Assembly (NCBI GenBank): GCA_963667435.1
Contig: OY763414.1
Location: 2,976,001 to 3,040,000 of the forward strand
DNA length: 64,000 bases
Origin: Marispirochaeta sp963667435
GTDB taxonomy: Bacteria; Spirochaetota; Spirochaetia; JC444; Marispirochaetaceae
Direction of reading: 5' to 3'
A model generated the notes under the pieces. The model was given only the letters and a program-made list of their open reading frames with translations, had not been told where the DNA came from and did no database searches. Of the stretch, positions 1 to 8,009 are shown piece by piece (the stretch's first letter is position 1; every line of letters starts with the position of its first letter). A program made the translations under genes and the position numbers.

Positions 1-151
1 GAATAATTGCTATAGGGACACGAATATATTCAGGTCTGTATACTTCCATAGGGTCCAAGTGACCCACATAGTGGCTATCCGTCAGCCTGTATTTACTATT
101 CTCATCTCCCTGAATAATACAAAAAATTCTGCAATAGGTAAAAATACATAC
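1..151 (-). other. possible coding fragment leaving the left edge
   Basis: The minus strand is open from an in-frame TAA at 152-154 to the window edge, about 50 codons. The codon usage looks protein-like and the predicted text includes YRLTDSHYVGHLD, but I do not recognise a family and there is no ATG, GTG or TTG before an internal ATG at 49. It may be the 5' part of a gene, a remnant of one, or chance. It is divergent from the dehydrogenase at 250, so 152-249 would hold both promoters. Confidence 0.22.
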
Positions 152-249
152 TTAAATCTAACAATTAAACCATTGCGCCGTTGCATTCATGCTACTATGA
201 AGCAACAACATATGAGTAGATTTTAACACCGCAGCATAGGGAGGCTTTT

Positions 250-1284
250 GTGCGTGCACTAATAAAGTTTAAAGATGGTTATGATGGTCTGGAACTTAGA
301 GATATGGAACTCCCGGTTCCGAAGGCAAATGAAGTACTGGTCAAGGTTCATTCCTGCGGAGTCTGCGGAACTGATTTGAAAATACAGGAAGACGGATTTC
401 CCTATACTCCTCCTGTTATAATCGGGCATGAGTTTTCCGGTACAATAGAAAAAGTTGGTGATAAAGTCACCGACTGGAAAGCCGGAGACAGAGTAATTGC
501 GGAACAGCATTTTCATCACTGCGGTAAATGTGAGTACTGCCTCACAGGCCGGCGCCAGTTCTGCCCTTCCAAGAGGTCGCCGGGGTATTTTTCCGACGGG
601 GCATTCGCCGAATACATTGCTGTTGAACAGTCACTCCTGCACCTGATTCCGGAAAACCTCAGTTTTGAGCAGGCGGCTCTGGTTGAACCCATGGGTATTG
701 CAGCATCTGCCATTCTCGGAAAGGCCGGGGTTAATCCCGGGGAGTTCGTTGTAATTCTGGGTACCGGGCCTATTGCACTGCTTGCCCTTCAGATGGTAAA
801 GGCTGCAGGTGCAGCCCATGTTGTTACAACCGGACTTGATGTAGATGAGGATTCCCGTTTCAAGGCTGCCCTTGCCTTCGGTGCTGATATGACCATAAAT
901 GTTCAGCAGCAGGATCCTGTAGAAGTAATAAAAGGGGCTACCGGCGGGAAGATGGCCGATCTGGTCATAGACTTGTCCGGCGCTGCTCCTGCAATTCTCT
1001 CCGGATTCAACATGTTGAAAAAAGACGGCCGCTTCTGTGCTATCGGTCTTCCACACGGAAACGTGGATTTTCCCTGGGCCGACGCAGTTCTCAAAGCGGT
1101 TACTGTATTTTTCAGTTTCAGTTCCGATTTCCGGGCCTGGGAGCGCTGTCTTCAGATGATGTCCGACGGAAAGATAAAAACTGATGGTTTCACAGATAAC
1201 TGTTTTGCCCTTGAAGACTGGTCCAGCGCCTTTGATATGGCAAGAAGCGGAAAGGCCCTTAAGGTGATTATAAAACCGTCTTAA
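250..1284 (+). CDS. zinc-dependent alcohol/polyol dehydrogenase (MDR family)
   Basis: A 344-residue medium-chain dehydrogenase of the threonine/sorbitol dehydrogenase type, expected to oxidise a secondary alcohol or polyol with NAD(P)+ in the cytoplasm. Visible residues are the catalytic-zinc ligands Cys39 (GVCGTD) and His60-Glu61 (GHE), the structural-zinc cysteines Cys91, Cys94, Cys97 and Cys105 (CGKCEYC...C), a VEPMG motif and a glycine-rich nucleotide-binding turn GTGP near residue 172. Length is normal for the family. The start is GTG, chosen because a GGGAGG Shine-Dalgarno lies just upstream. It stands alone, with a divergent or empty region upstream and a convergent gene downstream. 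The substrate cannot be read from the sequence; a polyol or threonine-like substrate is the family default. Confidence 0.9.
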   Translation: MRALIKFKDGYDGLELRDMELPVPKANEVLVKVHSCGVCGTDLKIQEDGFPYTPPVIIGHEFSGTIEKVGDKVTDWKAGDRVIAEQHFHHCGKCEYCLTGRRQFCPSKRSPGYFSDGAFAEYIAVEQSLLHLIPENLSFEQAALVEPMGIAASAILGKAGVNPGEFVVILGTGPIALLALQMVKAAGAAHVVTTGLDVDEDSRFKAALAFGADMTINVQQQDPVEVIKGATGGKMADLVIDLSGAAPAILSGFNMLKKDGRFCAIGLPHGNVDFPWADAVLKAVTVFFSFSSDFRAWERCLQMMSDGKIKTDGFTDNCFALEDWSSAFDMARSGKALKVIIKPS

Positions 1285-1439
1285 CTGAGTTCCGGTTTTT
1301 CCTGCGGGGTATAGTTCAGTTTAATATGCCCGGTGTAGGACACTTTTAATACAGAAGTTCAAACCCGGGGAATGAGTAACCTGCAGAAGGACATGATTTT
1401 GATGGTATGTAGTTATGTTCAGAATTTATTGTTACTTTA

Positions 1440-2144
1440 CTACATCATCTGTGATGATTCCGCATGACTATTACGTGCTCCACGAATTATCAGGTAAAGA
1501 CTCAGTGCAAGTTCTGTTATAAACGCAGGCGTAAAAACTATCCCACCAAGAATGTCCGCGTACTGATGATAATTAATCATCAGTACCTGGGCAAAACTGT
1601 CAATCATATAGCCTGCCGATGCAATAAACATAAAGTACCCCAGAATAGAGGGGAAGTAATCTGCCTTAATCATCAGAATCCCAAGAAAAATCAGGTTTAC
1701 TGCAAAAAAGATCATTCCAAGAGTGTAGCCTGTTGCATGAGCCTGGGCAAATATCAGAGAAAAATGTGAGCTTTCTGCAGAAGCGGTAAACCGTATAGCC
1801 AGGAACAGATTTACAAGGTTAACTGCTATAATCACTGCCTGAGTCATTCTGAACATAAGTGCAAGGCGGGCAAGCAGTTCGCTTGTCTGACGGAACATGC
1901 GGAAGAACAGGGCTGCAATGGCAATGTCGCTGATTACCATAATAATATCGAAAAGTATGGAAAGTCGAAAAAGGCTTTCATTTCCGGCAATTGCATCTGC
2001 TGTTTCGGCTGCATTTGTAACATCAATAAAACTCTGCCGGATAACAAACTCGGCAATCAGTCCGGAAAAAAATATCAGCAGATACACTATGCCTGCAATA
2101 CGTCCGGTACGCTGCAGTTCTCTATAGTCCAATGTGATACTCAT
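1440..2144 (-). CDS. DUF4386 family integral membrane protein
   Basis: A 234-residue protein with about six hydrophobic segments and the layout of the DUF4386 family: N-terminal RTGRIAGIVYLLIFFSG, then a soluble turn (ADAIAGNESLFRLS) followed by paired helices. The function of the family is unknown. The start ATG has an AGGAG site a few bases upstream. It lies 8 nt downstream of the oxidoreductase at 2153-3085 on the same strand, so the two are probably cotranscribed. A second, damaged member of the same family is at 18624-19208. Confidence 0.85.
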   Translation of the reverse strand: MSITLDYRELQRTGRIAGIVYLLIFFSGLIAEFVIRQSFIDVTNAAETADAIAGNESLFRLSILFDIIMVISDIAIAALFFRMFRQTSELLARLALMFRMTQAVIIAVNLVNLFLAIRFTASAESSHFSLIFAQAHATGYTLGMIFFAVNLIFLGILMIKADYFPSILGYFMFIASAGYMIDSFAQVLMINYHQYADILGGIVFTPAFITELALSLYLIIRGARNSHAESSQMM

Positions 2145-2152
2145 TGTAACTC

Positions 2153-3085
2153 CTATACTGAAATTGTTCCTGCGGTCTCGGGGTTAATAATCACATTGCC
2201 ATGTTTATGTCCCTTTTCCACGTAGCTGTGTGCTTTCTGAATTTCTTCCAGGCTGAAAACTTTATCTATCAGAACTTTCAGGTTGCCCTCTGCAATATAC
2301 GACAGAACTTCCCTGTATTTGCTAACCGTTTCTTTTGTAGGAGAGGCGATACTTGTGAATACACCATTCTTGGTAAGGGATGCTTTTGCTTCCTTTTTAG
2401 GTGCCTTTCCTACAGCATCAAAAACTATATCCCAGGTGTTGGTGTTGAAAGGGGATTCCCGGGTGTAGTCAAATACCCTAAATATGCCAAGCTCCTGTAT
2501 CAGTGAAACACTTGATGGTCCGCAGACCGCTGCAGTCTCACAGCCGAATATTTTAGACAGCTGAACTGCGGCGGAGCCAACCGATCCGGATGCCCCGTAG
2601 ATAAGGACCTTTTTTCCCGGTCCGGCACCGGCTTTTCTTAAGAGCTGAAATGCCGTCATGCCTCCCACCGTTGATGCAGCAGCTGTATCAAAACTGACGG
2701 ATTCCGGTTTTTTTGTAAGAACGCTGTGTTTGGGGCTTGCTGGAATACAGAGAAACTCAGCATTGGCTCCCCGGGCAAGGCCAGTGGTGGTTCCACATAC
2801 ATCATCTTTAATTTTGTAACCGTCAACACCATCGCCGACAGCCCTGACTATTCCGGAAAACTCAACGCCGGGAATACTCATTGGTTTAAATCCCATAAAG
2901 AAACCCAGAATTCCTGTTACTATACGGGGAATTTTTCGGAGCATAACATCCCCCCGGGTTACTGTGGCACTCTTAACCTGAATCAGTATTTCTCCGGGAC
3001 CCGGAACCGGTTTTTCTATCTGCCTTAGCTGGATTATTTCCGGTCCTCCCGATTTGGGGACCCATGCACACTTCATTGTTTCCAT
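2153..3085 (-). CDS. NAD(P)-dependent MDR oxidoreductase, quinone-oxidoreductase type
   Basis: A 310-residue zinc-free medium-chain oxidoreductase of the QOR/enoyl-reductase-like class. The N-terminal GroES-like fold (residues about 1-120, with PGVEFSGIVRAVGDGV) is followed by a Rossmann domain carrying the glycine-rich turn YGASGSVGSAAVQL near residue 165. The four structural-zinc cysteines of the zinc alcohol dehydrogenases are absent. It probably reduces a quinone or an activated double bond with NADPH. ATG at 3085 has a TGAGG site upstream; an internal ATG at 3076 is possible. It is the first gene of a two-gene unit with the DUF4386 protein. Confidence 0.85.
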   Translation of the reverse strand: METMKCAWVPKSGGPEIIQLRQIEKPVPGPGEILIQVKSATVTRGDVMLRKIPRIVTGILGFFMGFKPMSIPGVEFSGIVRAVGDGVDGYKIKDDVCGTTTGLARGANAEFLCIPASPKHSVLTKKPESVSFDTAAASTVGGMTAFQLLRKAGAGPGKKVLIYGASGSVGSAAVQLSKIFGCETAAVCGPSSVSLIQELGIFRVFDYTRESPFNTNTWDIVFDAVGKAPKKEAKASLTKNGVFTSIASPTKETVSKYREVLSYIAEGNLKVLIDKVFSLEEIQKAHSYVEKGHKHGNVIINPETAGTISV

Positions 3086-3183
3086 GGACTATGACCTCAT
3101 CCTTCGAAAGTAGGGAAATATACTGCAGAGGTCAAAATAATTTTGAGATACCTGAGTCTGCCTTTTCCTGGAATCCGGATCAG

Positions 3184-3870
3184 CTACAATTGCGAGATGA
3201 ATTCCATATATGAAGTCTCCTGTTCCGGGAGTACGCCGGCTTTTATATTCTGTGTGAGGTATGCAAAGAGCTGCTCCCGGTACTGCTGGTCAACTTCCTG
3301 CATGATTGCAGGTCCATAAACTGAAAGGTTCTTCTCAAGTAGAGCATAGATTTCATCCGGCAGTGCAACTGTATAGAGAGTGATTATACTGCCTAAAACC
3401 ATATTCACTCCGCCAATCTGTGCCTGTTGAAGCCCTTTAAGACGGGTCTGGTAGGTGTAGCTTTCCGAATCAAGCTCCGTCAGATACTCCCGTGATGCCT
3501 GCAGTACACCTGCAAAGAGATGGGCGAGGACTGCGGTCATTTTAATTATCCGCTCGCTTGGTACAGGATTCGTGAGACCTTGCTCTTTTTGAAGTAGAAC
3601 ATTGAGATTTGTGTAAATTGGAAGAATATAATCCAGACCAGCTTCAGCTGATTGTGATTTGAGCTCCTGATCAAAAAGCTCCCAGTGCAGGTAAATATCA
3701 TTTAGCAACTTGTCACTGATGCCTATTATCTCATTTTTGTCAGCCAGATCAGTTTCAGCCTGCAATGCTGTAACAACACTGCTGATATCATAGGTATTCT
3801 CCTGAGCAGAGAGAGTAACGCCGGCAGTAAAAAATAATAAAGAGAGTGTGGAAATAAGGATACGCTTCAT
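3184..3870 (-). CDS. secreted hypothetical protein
   Basis: A 228-residue protein with a clear signal peptide: MKR followed by a hydrophobic stretch and an LSAQ-type cleavage region near residue 22. The mature part is alpha-helical and rich in Glu, Gln and Leu, with no motif I recognise. It is probably periplasmic. It is monocistronic, with about 100 nt to the oxidoreductase upstream of its neighbour and about 170 nt to the ferredoxin. No function is assigned. Confidence 0.75.
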   Translation of the reverse strand: MKRILISTLSLLFFTAGVTLSAQENTYDISSVVTALQAETDLADKNEIIGISDKLLNDIYLHWELFDQELKSQSAEAGLDYILPIYTNLNVLLQKEQGLTNPVPSERIIKMTAVLAHLFAGVLQASREYLTELDSESYTYQTRLKGLQQAQIGGVNMVLGSIITLYTVALPDEIYALLEKNLSVYGPAIMQEVDQQYREQLFAYLTQNIKAGVLPEQETSYMEFISQL

Positions 3871-4038
3871 ACCGCTATGCTATTACAGAGTAAAAATGTG
3901 TATCAAGCAATTCGTGGATACATTAATGTAACTTATAAGGTTTAAGTGAATTCTGTTATAGAAAATAGTGCCGGACACTGGGCCCGGCATTAATTGTATA
4001 ATCTTAATGGTGATAATTACCGCTTGAACAGATGTTGC

Positions 4039-4212
4039 CTATTCAGTGAGAATGGCATTGAAACCGCATTCGGCTTCACACGCTCCGCAATCAGTGCATT
4101 CATCACTAATTTCAAAGTAGTTTTTTCCCTGCGGGATGCTGATGGCTCCTACAGGACAGGCGCTTTCACATGCTCCGCATGACTGACATGAATCGGGATC
4201 AATTTTGTGCAT
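4039..4212 (-). CDS. 2[4Fe-4S] ferredoxin, 57 residues
   Basis: A short gene read directly from the minus strand: ATG at 4212, TAG at 4039-4041, with GGAGAA as ribosome site. The protein has two cluster motifs, CQSCGACESACPVGAI and CTDCGACEAECGFNAI. This is the clostridial-type electron carrier that serves pyruvate:ferredoxin oxidoreductase, hydrogenases and similar enzymes. The Pro that usually follows the fourth Cys is present in the first motif and replaced by Gly in the second, which is seen in some members. It is probably monocistronic. Confidence 0.93.
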   Translation of the reverse strand: MHKIDPDSCQSCGACESACPVGAISIPQGKNYFEISDECTDCGACEAECGFNAILTE

Positions 4213-4486
4213 TGTGTTCTCCTCTGAAGGGGTATATCTGTGTTCACTATACCGTCTATAGGTATTATATGGCGAGATATTTTTTTGGAATTTTCCCTGA
4301 CCTAAAAGGACATTCTATGTGGAGCCGGGAATGATTAAAGAATGAAGAAAGTACCGGCTTCCTGATCGAGGACGAATAGTATGGTGTTGATATAGTCTCA
4401 TACGGGTACTCTTCAGGATTTGAAACATACTCAAGCGGATGGTACTGCAATATCGATCAGAAAATTCAATAACAGTTTCTGAACAT

Positions 4487-4514
4487 AAAAAAAGGACCGC
4501 ATTTGCGGTCCTTT
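4487..4514 (-). terminator. rho-independent terminator of the RRM gene
   Basis: A 10-bp perfect stem, AAAGGACCGC with GCGGTCCTTT, around a 4-nt loop. On the minus strand it is followed by a run of T (A-run at 4487-4493 on the plus strand). It lies about 20 nt after the stop codon of the RRM gene. Confidence 0.9.
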
Positions 4515-4535
4515 CTCATTAATGTCAGAGGCAGA

Positions 4536-4814
4536 TTAATAGCGGCGGCTGTTGCCTCTGCCACCTTCACGACTCTCTGCTTCATTAACACGAATATTAC
4601 GACCATCAAGGTCTGTTCCATTGAGGCTTGAAATTGCTGCATCTGCAGCGCTTTCTTCCGCCATTTCAATAAATCCAAACCCTTTTGACCGGTTTGTGTC
4701 ACGGTCTGTAATAATACGGGTAGAGGTTACTTCTCCATACTGAGCAAAAGCTCCGGCAAGGTCAGTTTCGGTGGTATTCCAGCTAAGGTTACCTACATAA
4801 ATTTTCTTGGACAT
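4536..4814 (-). CDS. RRM-type RNA-binding protein
   Basis: A 92-residue single-RRM protein of the bacterial glycine-rich type. RNP2 is KIYVGNLSW at residues 4-12 and RNP1 is KGFGFIEM near 44-51; the C-terminal tail is short and Arg/Gly-rich (REGGRGNSRR). Family members bind single-stranded RNA and are often cold-induced, in a role comparable to cold-shock proteins (family knowledge). The gene is monocistronic, with its own terminator and a promoter about 155 nt upstream of the start, which leaves a long leader that may carry regulation. Confidence 0.93.
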   Translation of the reverse strand: MSKKIYVGNLSWNTTETDLAGAFAQYGEVTSTRIITDRDTNRSKGFGFIEMAEESAADAAISSLNGTDLDGRNIRVNEAESREGGRGNSRRY

Positions 4815-4968
4815 ATCGTCTCCTGTTCCGGAAATCTCCGGGAATAATTGTTTTTACGGAATGAATCTTGAATTGTGGAATCGGAAATTGAAGACAGGAA
4901 ACAAAAACTCCAGTTACTATGTAAGCAATATTACGGTTCTACATAACAGATTTCAGTCTGTAGATTTG

Positions 4969-4997
4969 ACCATACGAGGTTTTTTGGTGATTGTCAA
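4969..4997 (-). promoter_or_regulatory. sigma70-type promoter and long leader for the RRM gene
   Basis: On the minus strand: -35 TTGACA (4992-4997 complement), a 17-nt spacer and -10 TATGGT (4969-4974 complement). Transcription would begin near 4962, giving a leader of about 148 nt before the ATG at 4814. The rest of 4815-5128 holds no gene that I can see. Confidence 0.5.
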
Positions 4998-5128
4998 CTG
5001 CTTCCAATAAGGAAGGTGTTTTTTTCCCGATTTTTTAAAAGGCAGTATTTTGCTAATGAAAGCTATTATTATCAGTCTGCTAATCCCATGCTAACGAAAA
5101 CAGAACATTAAAATTGAGTTATAAAATC

Positions 5129-5749
5129 ATGCGTGTATTAATAACAATCTTTCTATTTACCTTGTCATATTCAGTACTTTTTTCGGTGGAGCTTGATTCC
5201 AGTGTTGCCGGCCATTATGCAGTGGAATCCCTGATTCAGAAAGAGTGCATCTATCTTGAGACAGAGGGAAAAACAGAAATGCCTCTGGAAATGGTCAGCA
5301 GTCTGCTGGAGCGACCAGATATTCTTGAGACGATCGGTGGGGTTTATGAAAGTATGCAGACCGAAGGAAAGGCAAGAGAATTCCGAGTTAAAAAGGTAGC
5401 AGAAGGAAAATACACCTATGTAAGCCGCAAGAATCAGGAGACCGGTATCGAAGAGGTCGCACGGGTTTTTGTTCAGGATGAAAAGGCACTGGTTGCCTAT
5501 CTTGGGAAAGGGCACCGCTTTTTCGGTGCGTTTCAGGTGCTGGTGCAGGTTGAATTAACTCCTGCATTAGACAGTGGAAGCAAGTACAACGTGTGTGTCT
5601 ACGCTTATCCGGATTCCGGTACGATCCGTCTGTTTGCGAAAATTCCTGGTGTTGAAGGATACTTTAAAAGAAAGACAACAGAAATTACCGAGTTGGCGCT
5701 GTCTATCTGTCACATGATGTATGAACAGGAGAATGCGGGATTGGACTGA
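5129..5749 (+). CDS. secreted hypothetical protein
   Basis: A 206-residue protein beginning at ATG 5129 with a typical signal peptide (MRVLITIFLFTLSYSVLFS). A TTG at 5114 in frame would give a longer, less convincing N-terminus. The mature region is mixed alpha/beta and charged, with no cysteine pattern or motif that I recognise. It is probably periplasmic. It is monocistronic; the following 280 nt to pirin contain only a small hairpin (5783-5798) and a short open stretch on the minus strand that I could not assign. Confidence 0.7.
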   Translation: MRVLITIFLFTLSYSVLFSVELDSSVAGHYAVESLIQKECIYLETEGKTEMPLEMVSSLLERPDILETIGGVYESMQTEGKAREFRVKKVAEGKYTYVSRKNQETGIEEVARVFVQDEKALVAYLGKGHRFFGAFQVLVQVELTPALDSGSKYNVCVYAYPDSGTIRLFAKIPGVEGYFKRKTTEITELALSICHMMYEQENAGLD

Positions 5750-6030
5750 TTAGCGGTCCTTATACCTTTTTGGTTAAATATTAGCTGTTCAAACAGCTCA
5801 ATTGTTCAAGCGAAATAAGAATGCCTGTTTCTTCTGGAACCGATGAACAGGGTTTGTAGATTTCTAATCTGCGATTTCTGTATGTATCGATAACAGTTTC
5901 ATTCGAAGATACAGTCATCTTCCGGCGTTCTGCTCTATCTTCTCAATATAAGCCTGAAGCACTTCTTTTGATCTGTAATCCAATAAGATATATATTAGTA
6001 AACAGCTAAAGATCTCCGGAGGATGATGGC

Positions 6031-7047
6031 ATGAAAGAAACGGTAAGCAATATACAGTCGTTGGGGTTTCAGTGGGCAACCCGCGATCCTTTTCTGTTCT
6101 GTGCCCATCATTATGATCATTATCCGGCCGGGAATGAGCATCAGGGGCCGGCTGCCTCCCTTGCCGGCAGAAGTATCGGGCAGGACTTTACAATAAAAGA
6201 CGGATGGCGGATGTACCACGGTGAACAGGTTCCGGGTTTTCCAGAACATCCCCACCGCGGGTTTGAAACAATAACTATTGTACTGGAAGGTTTTGTTGAT
6301 CACTCCGATAGCCATGGTGCTGCAGGGCGGTACGGTGAGGGTGATGTGCAATGGATGACCGCCGGCAGTGGTCTGCAGCACTCGGAAATGTTTCCATGCG
6401 TGTATAAAGACAGACCCAACACCCTGCATCTCTTTCAGATATGGCTGAACCTGCCCGGTAAAGACAAGTTTGTGGATCCCCATTACACCATGCTCTGGGC
6501 AGAAGACATTCCGATACGTAAAGAGAAAGATGATGAAGGCAGGGAAATTTCCATCCGCATTATTGCAGGAAGCCTCCACGGGGATTCCGCTCCGGAGCCG
6601 GCACCCAATTCTTGGGCTGCTGACTCTGAAAACCATGTTGCTGTCTGGCTTATAAACCTGGCCCCAAATGCGGTATGGACCCTGCCGGAAGCCTCCGCGG
6701 AAACAGTACGTACCCTCTATTACTATGAGGGGGGTGGATTAACCGCTGAAGAAAGCAAAATTCCTGTTAATCACTCCTTTGATACAATTTCCGAAAAACC
6801 AGTCTGTCTGAAAAACGGAAATAAGGTGAGCCGGATTCTGCTTCTCCAGGGCAGACCCATTAAGGAACCGGTCGCCCAGTACGGGCCCTTTGTTATGAAC
6901 ACCCATGAAGAAATAAATCAGGCTATAACCGATTATCAGGCCACCCGGTTTGGTGGATGGCCATGGACTACCAGGGAACCGGTTCACTCTCCCCATGCTG
7001 TGCGCTTTGCCCGGTATGCCGATGGAAAGATCGACGAAAGGCAGTGA
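6031..7047 (+). CDS. pirin family cupin protein
   Basis: A 338-residue bicupin. The metal site of pirins is visible: His73 and His75 in HPHRGFETI, and His117 and Glu119 in AGSGLQHSEM, with the same spacing as in other pirins. Family members bind Fe(II) or other metals; some act as quercetin 2,3-dioxygenases and others as redox-responsive interaction partners, so the role here is not decided. ATG at 6031 follows a GGAGGA site. At 338 residues it is slightly longer than the 290-300 typical of the family. A DUF1801 gene follows after 54 nt. Confidence 0.92.
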   Translation: MKETVSNIQSLGFQWATRDPFLFCAHHYDHYPAGNEHQGPAASLAGRSIGQDFTIKDGWRMYHGEQVPGFPEHPHRGFETITIVLEGFVDHSDSHGAAGRYGEGDVQWMTAGSGLQHSEMFPCVYKDRPNTLHLFQIWLNLPGKDKFVDPHYTMLWAEDIPIRKEKDDEGREISIRIIAGSLHGDSAPEPAPNSWAADSENHVAVWLINLAPNAVWTLPEASAETVRTLYYYEGGGLTAEESKIPVNHSFDTISEKPVCLKNGNKVSRILLLQGRPIKEPVAQYGPFVMNTHEEINQAITDYQATRFGGWPWTTREPVHSPHAVRFARYADGKIDERQ

Positions 7048-7101
7048 ATATCCATGGTGACTTTAACCTGTTCAGTATATGCGGTTTGTGGAAATACCTG
7101 A

Positions 7102-7446
7102 ATGAGCTCTGTTGATGAATATATCGAGAGCCAGGCTGAAGCAGTTCGCCCTGTACTTGTCAGAGTGAGGGAAATTGTGCTCTCCTCCGCGCCCGGTGCG
7201 TTGGAGGGAATTGCCTATGGAATGCCGGCCTACAAGCTTTCCGGCAAGCCGCTGGTATACTTCGCTGCCCTGAAAAAACATCTCGGGTTCTATGCCACTC
7301 CCTCAGGCCATGAAGATTTCGCAGACCGTCTCGCATGCTATACGTGCGGTAATGGCTCAGTTCAGTTTCCCTTTGACAAGCCGATTCCCTACGACCTGAT
7401 ACGTGAAATGGTGGAATTCCGGGTGCGGGAGAATGGGGTGATATAA
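7102..7446 (+). CDS. DUF1801 family protein
   Basis: A 114-residue small protein with the DUF1801/YdhG-like layout: EYIESQAEAVRPVLVRVREIV, then a segment with GIAYGMPAYKLSGKPLVYF and HLGFYATP, and a C-terminal FPFDKPIPYDLIREMVEFRV. The fold is known in the family but the biochemical role is not. It sits 54 nt after pirin on the same strand and may be cotranscribed. Full length. Confidence 0.85.
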   Translation: MSSVDEYIESQAEAVRPVLVRVREIVLSSAPGALEGIAYGMPAYKLSGKPLVYFAALKKHLGFYATPSGHEDFADRLACYTCGNGSVQFPFDKPIPYDLIREMVEFRVRENGVI

Positions 7447-7474
7447 TAGAATGCGGGTAATATCAGTTAGGGAT

Positions 7475-7761
7475 ATGAAGACTACAAAAAAGAACTTCCT
7501 GCATTAAAAAATGAGCAGGAAGAGCGTGATTTCCGGGCCTTTCATGATTCTGCAGATTTTATAGATTGGAATGAAGCTTGGACGGGACGCTTTTCTGATT
7601 TAAAACCGACCACCAAAGCCATTTCCATCAGGCTTCCTCAGTCTCTCATAGAAGATCTGAAAATCCTTGTGAACAAACGTGATGTTCGCTATCAGTCGCT
7701 TCTCAAGATATTACTGGCGGAAAAAGTTGATGATGAGTGTGGAAGAAAGAGGGTTGGGTGA
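7475..7761 (+). pseudogene. CopG-type antitoxin, frameshifted just after the start
   Basis: The frame ending at TGA 7759-7761 encodes about 94 residues with the CopG-antitoxin layout (PF12441-like): FHDSADFIDWNEAWTGRF, then KAISIRLPQSLIEDLKILV and RYQSLLKILLAEKV. This is the ribbon-helix-helix part that pairs with BrnT-like toxins. The frame has no usable start codon. An ATG at 7475 (ATGAAG) is one base out of frame; adding one base between 7477 and 7480 would give MKxDYKKELP and restore the gene. No toxin gene is adjacent on either side. It is either a decayed antitoxin or a sequence error at this one position. Confidence 0.75.
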
Positions 7762-7885
7762 TTGAATCCATGAACCATGGTTTGATTGGTAATTATAAGT
7801 CTGCCGGAGCTGATATCTACATTCGGGCATTTTTACTGCCAATTCGTCTTTCTTCAGTCAGCTTTTTGAAAAAGAGAGAATCCTG

Positions 7886-7914
7886 TTGACATGCATATTA
7901 ATTCGCATAACATT
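7886..7914 (+). promoter_or_regulatory. probable promoter of the chemoreceptor pseudogene
   Basis: TTGACA at 7886-7891 is followed by an AT-rich -10 region around 7908-7916 (TAACAT or CATTAT). It lies about 95 nt upstream of the first possible start (8010). The spacing of the -10 is not clear-cut. No gene is seen between 7762 and 8009. Confidence 0.35.
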
Positions 7915-8009
7915 ATATATATTATGCTGATCTCGACCTATTTTTAGAAAATTGTCCCGGGTTGTCAGTCGTGAGGTATGACGGAAGAAGCTAAGCAGGT
8001 ATAAGATTC

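Noticed and set aside
4265..4450. A 61-codon frame on the minus strand with LEYVSNPEEYPYETI, which resembles the C-terminal end of REP-associated tyrosine transposases.
   Set aside because: It starts at TTG with no ribosome site, a stop lies just upstream, and no other transposase part is found near it. At best a small relic.
5783..5798. A terminator after the secreted protein at 5129-5749.
   Set aside because: The stem is only 7 bp (AGCTGTT/AACAGCT) with a 2-nt loop and no T-run.
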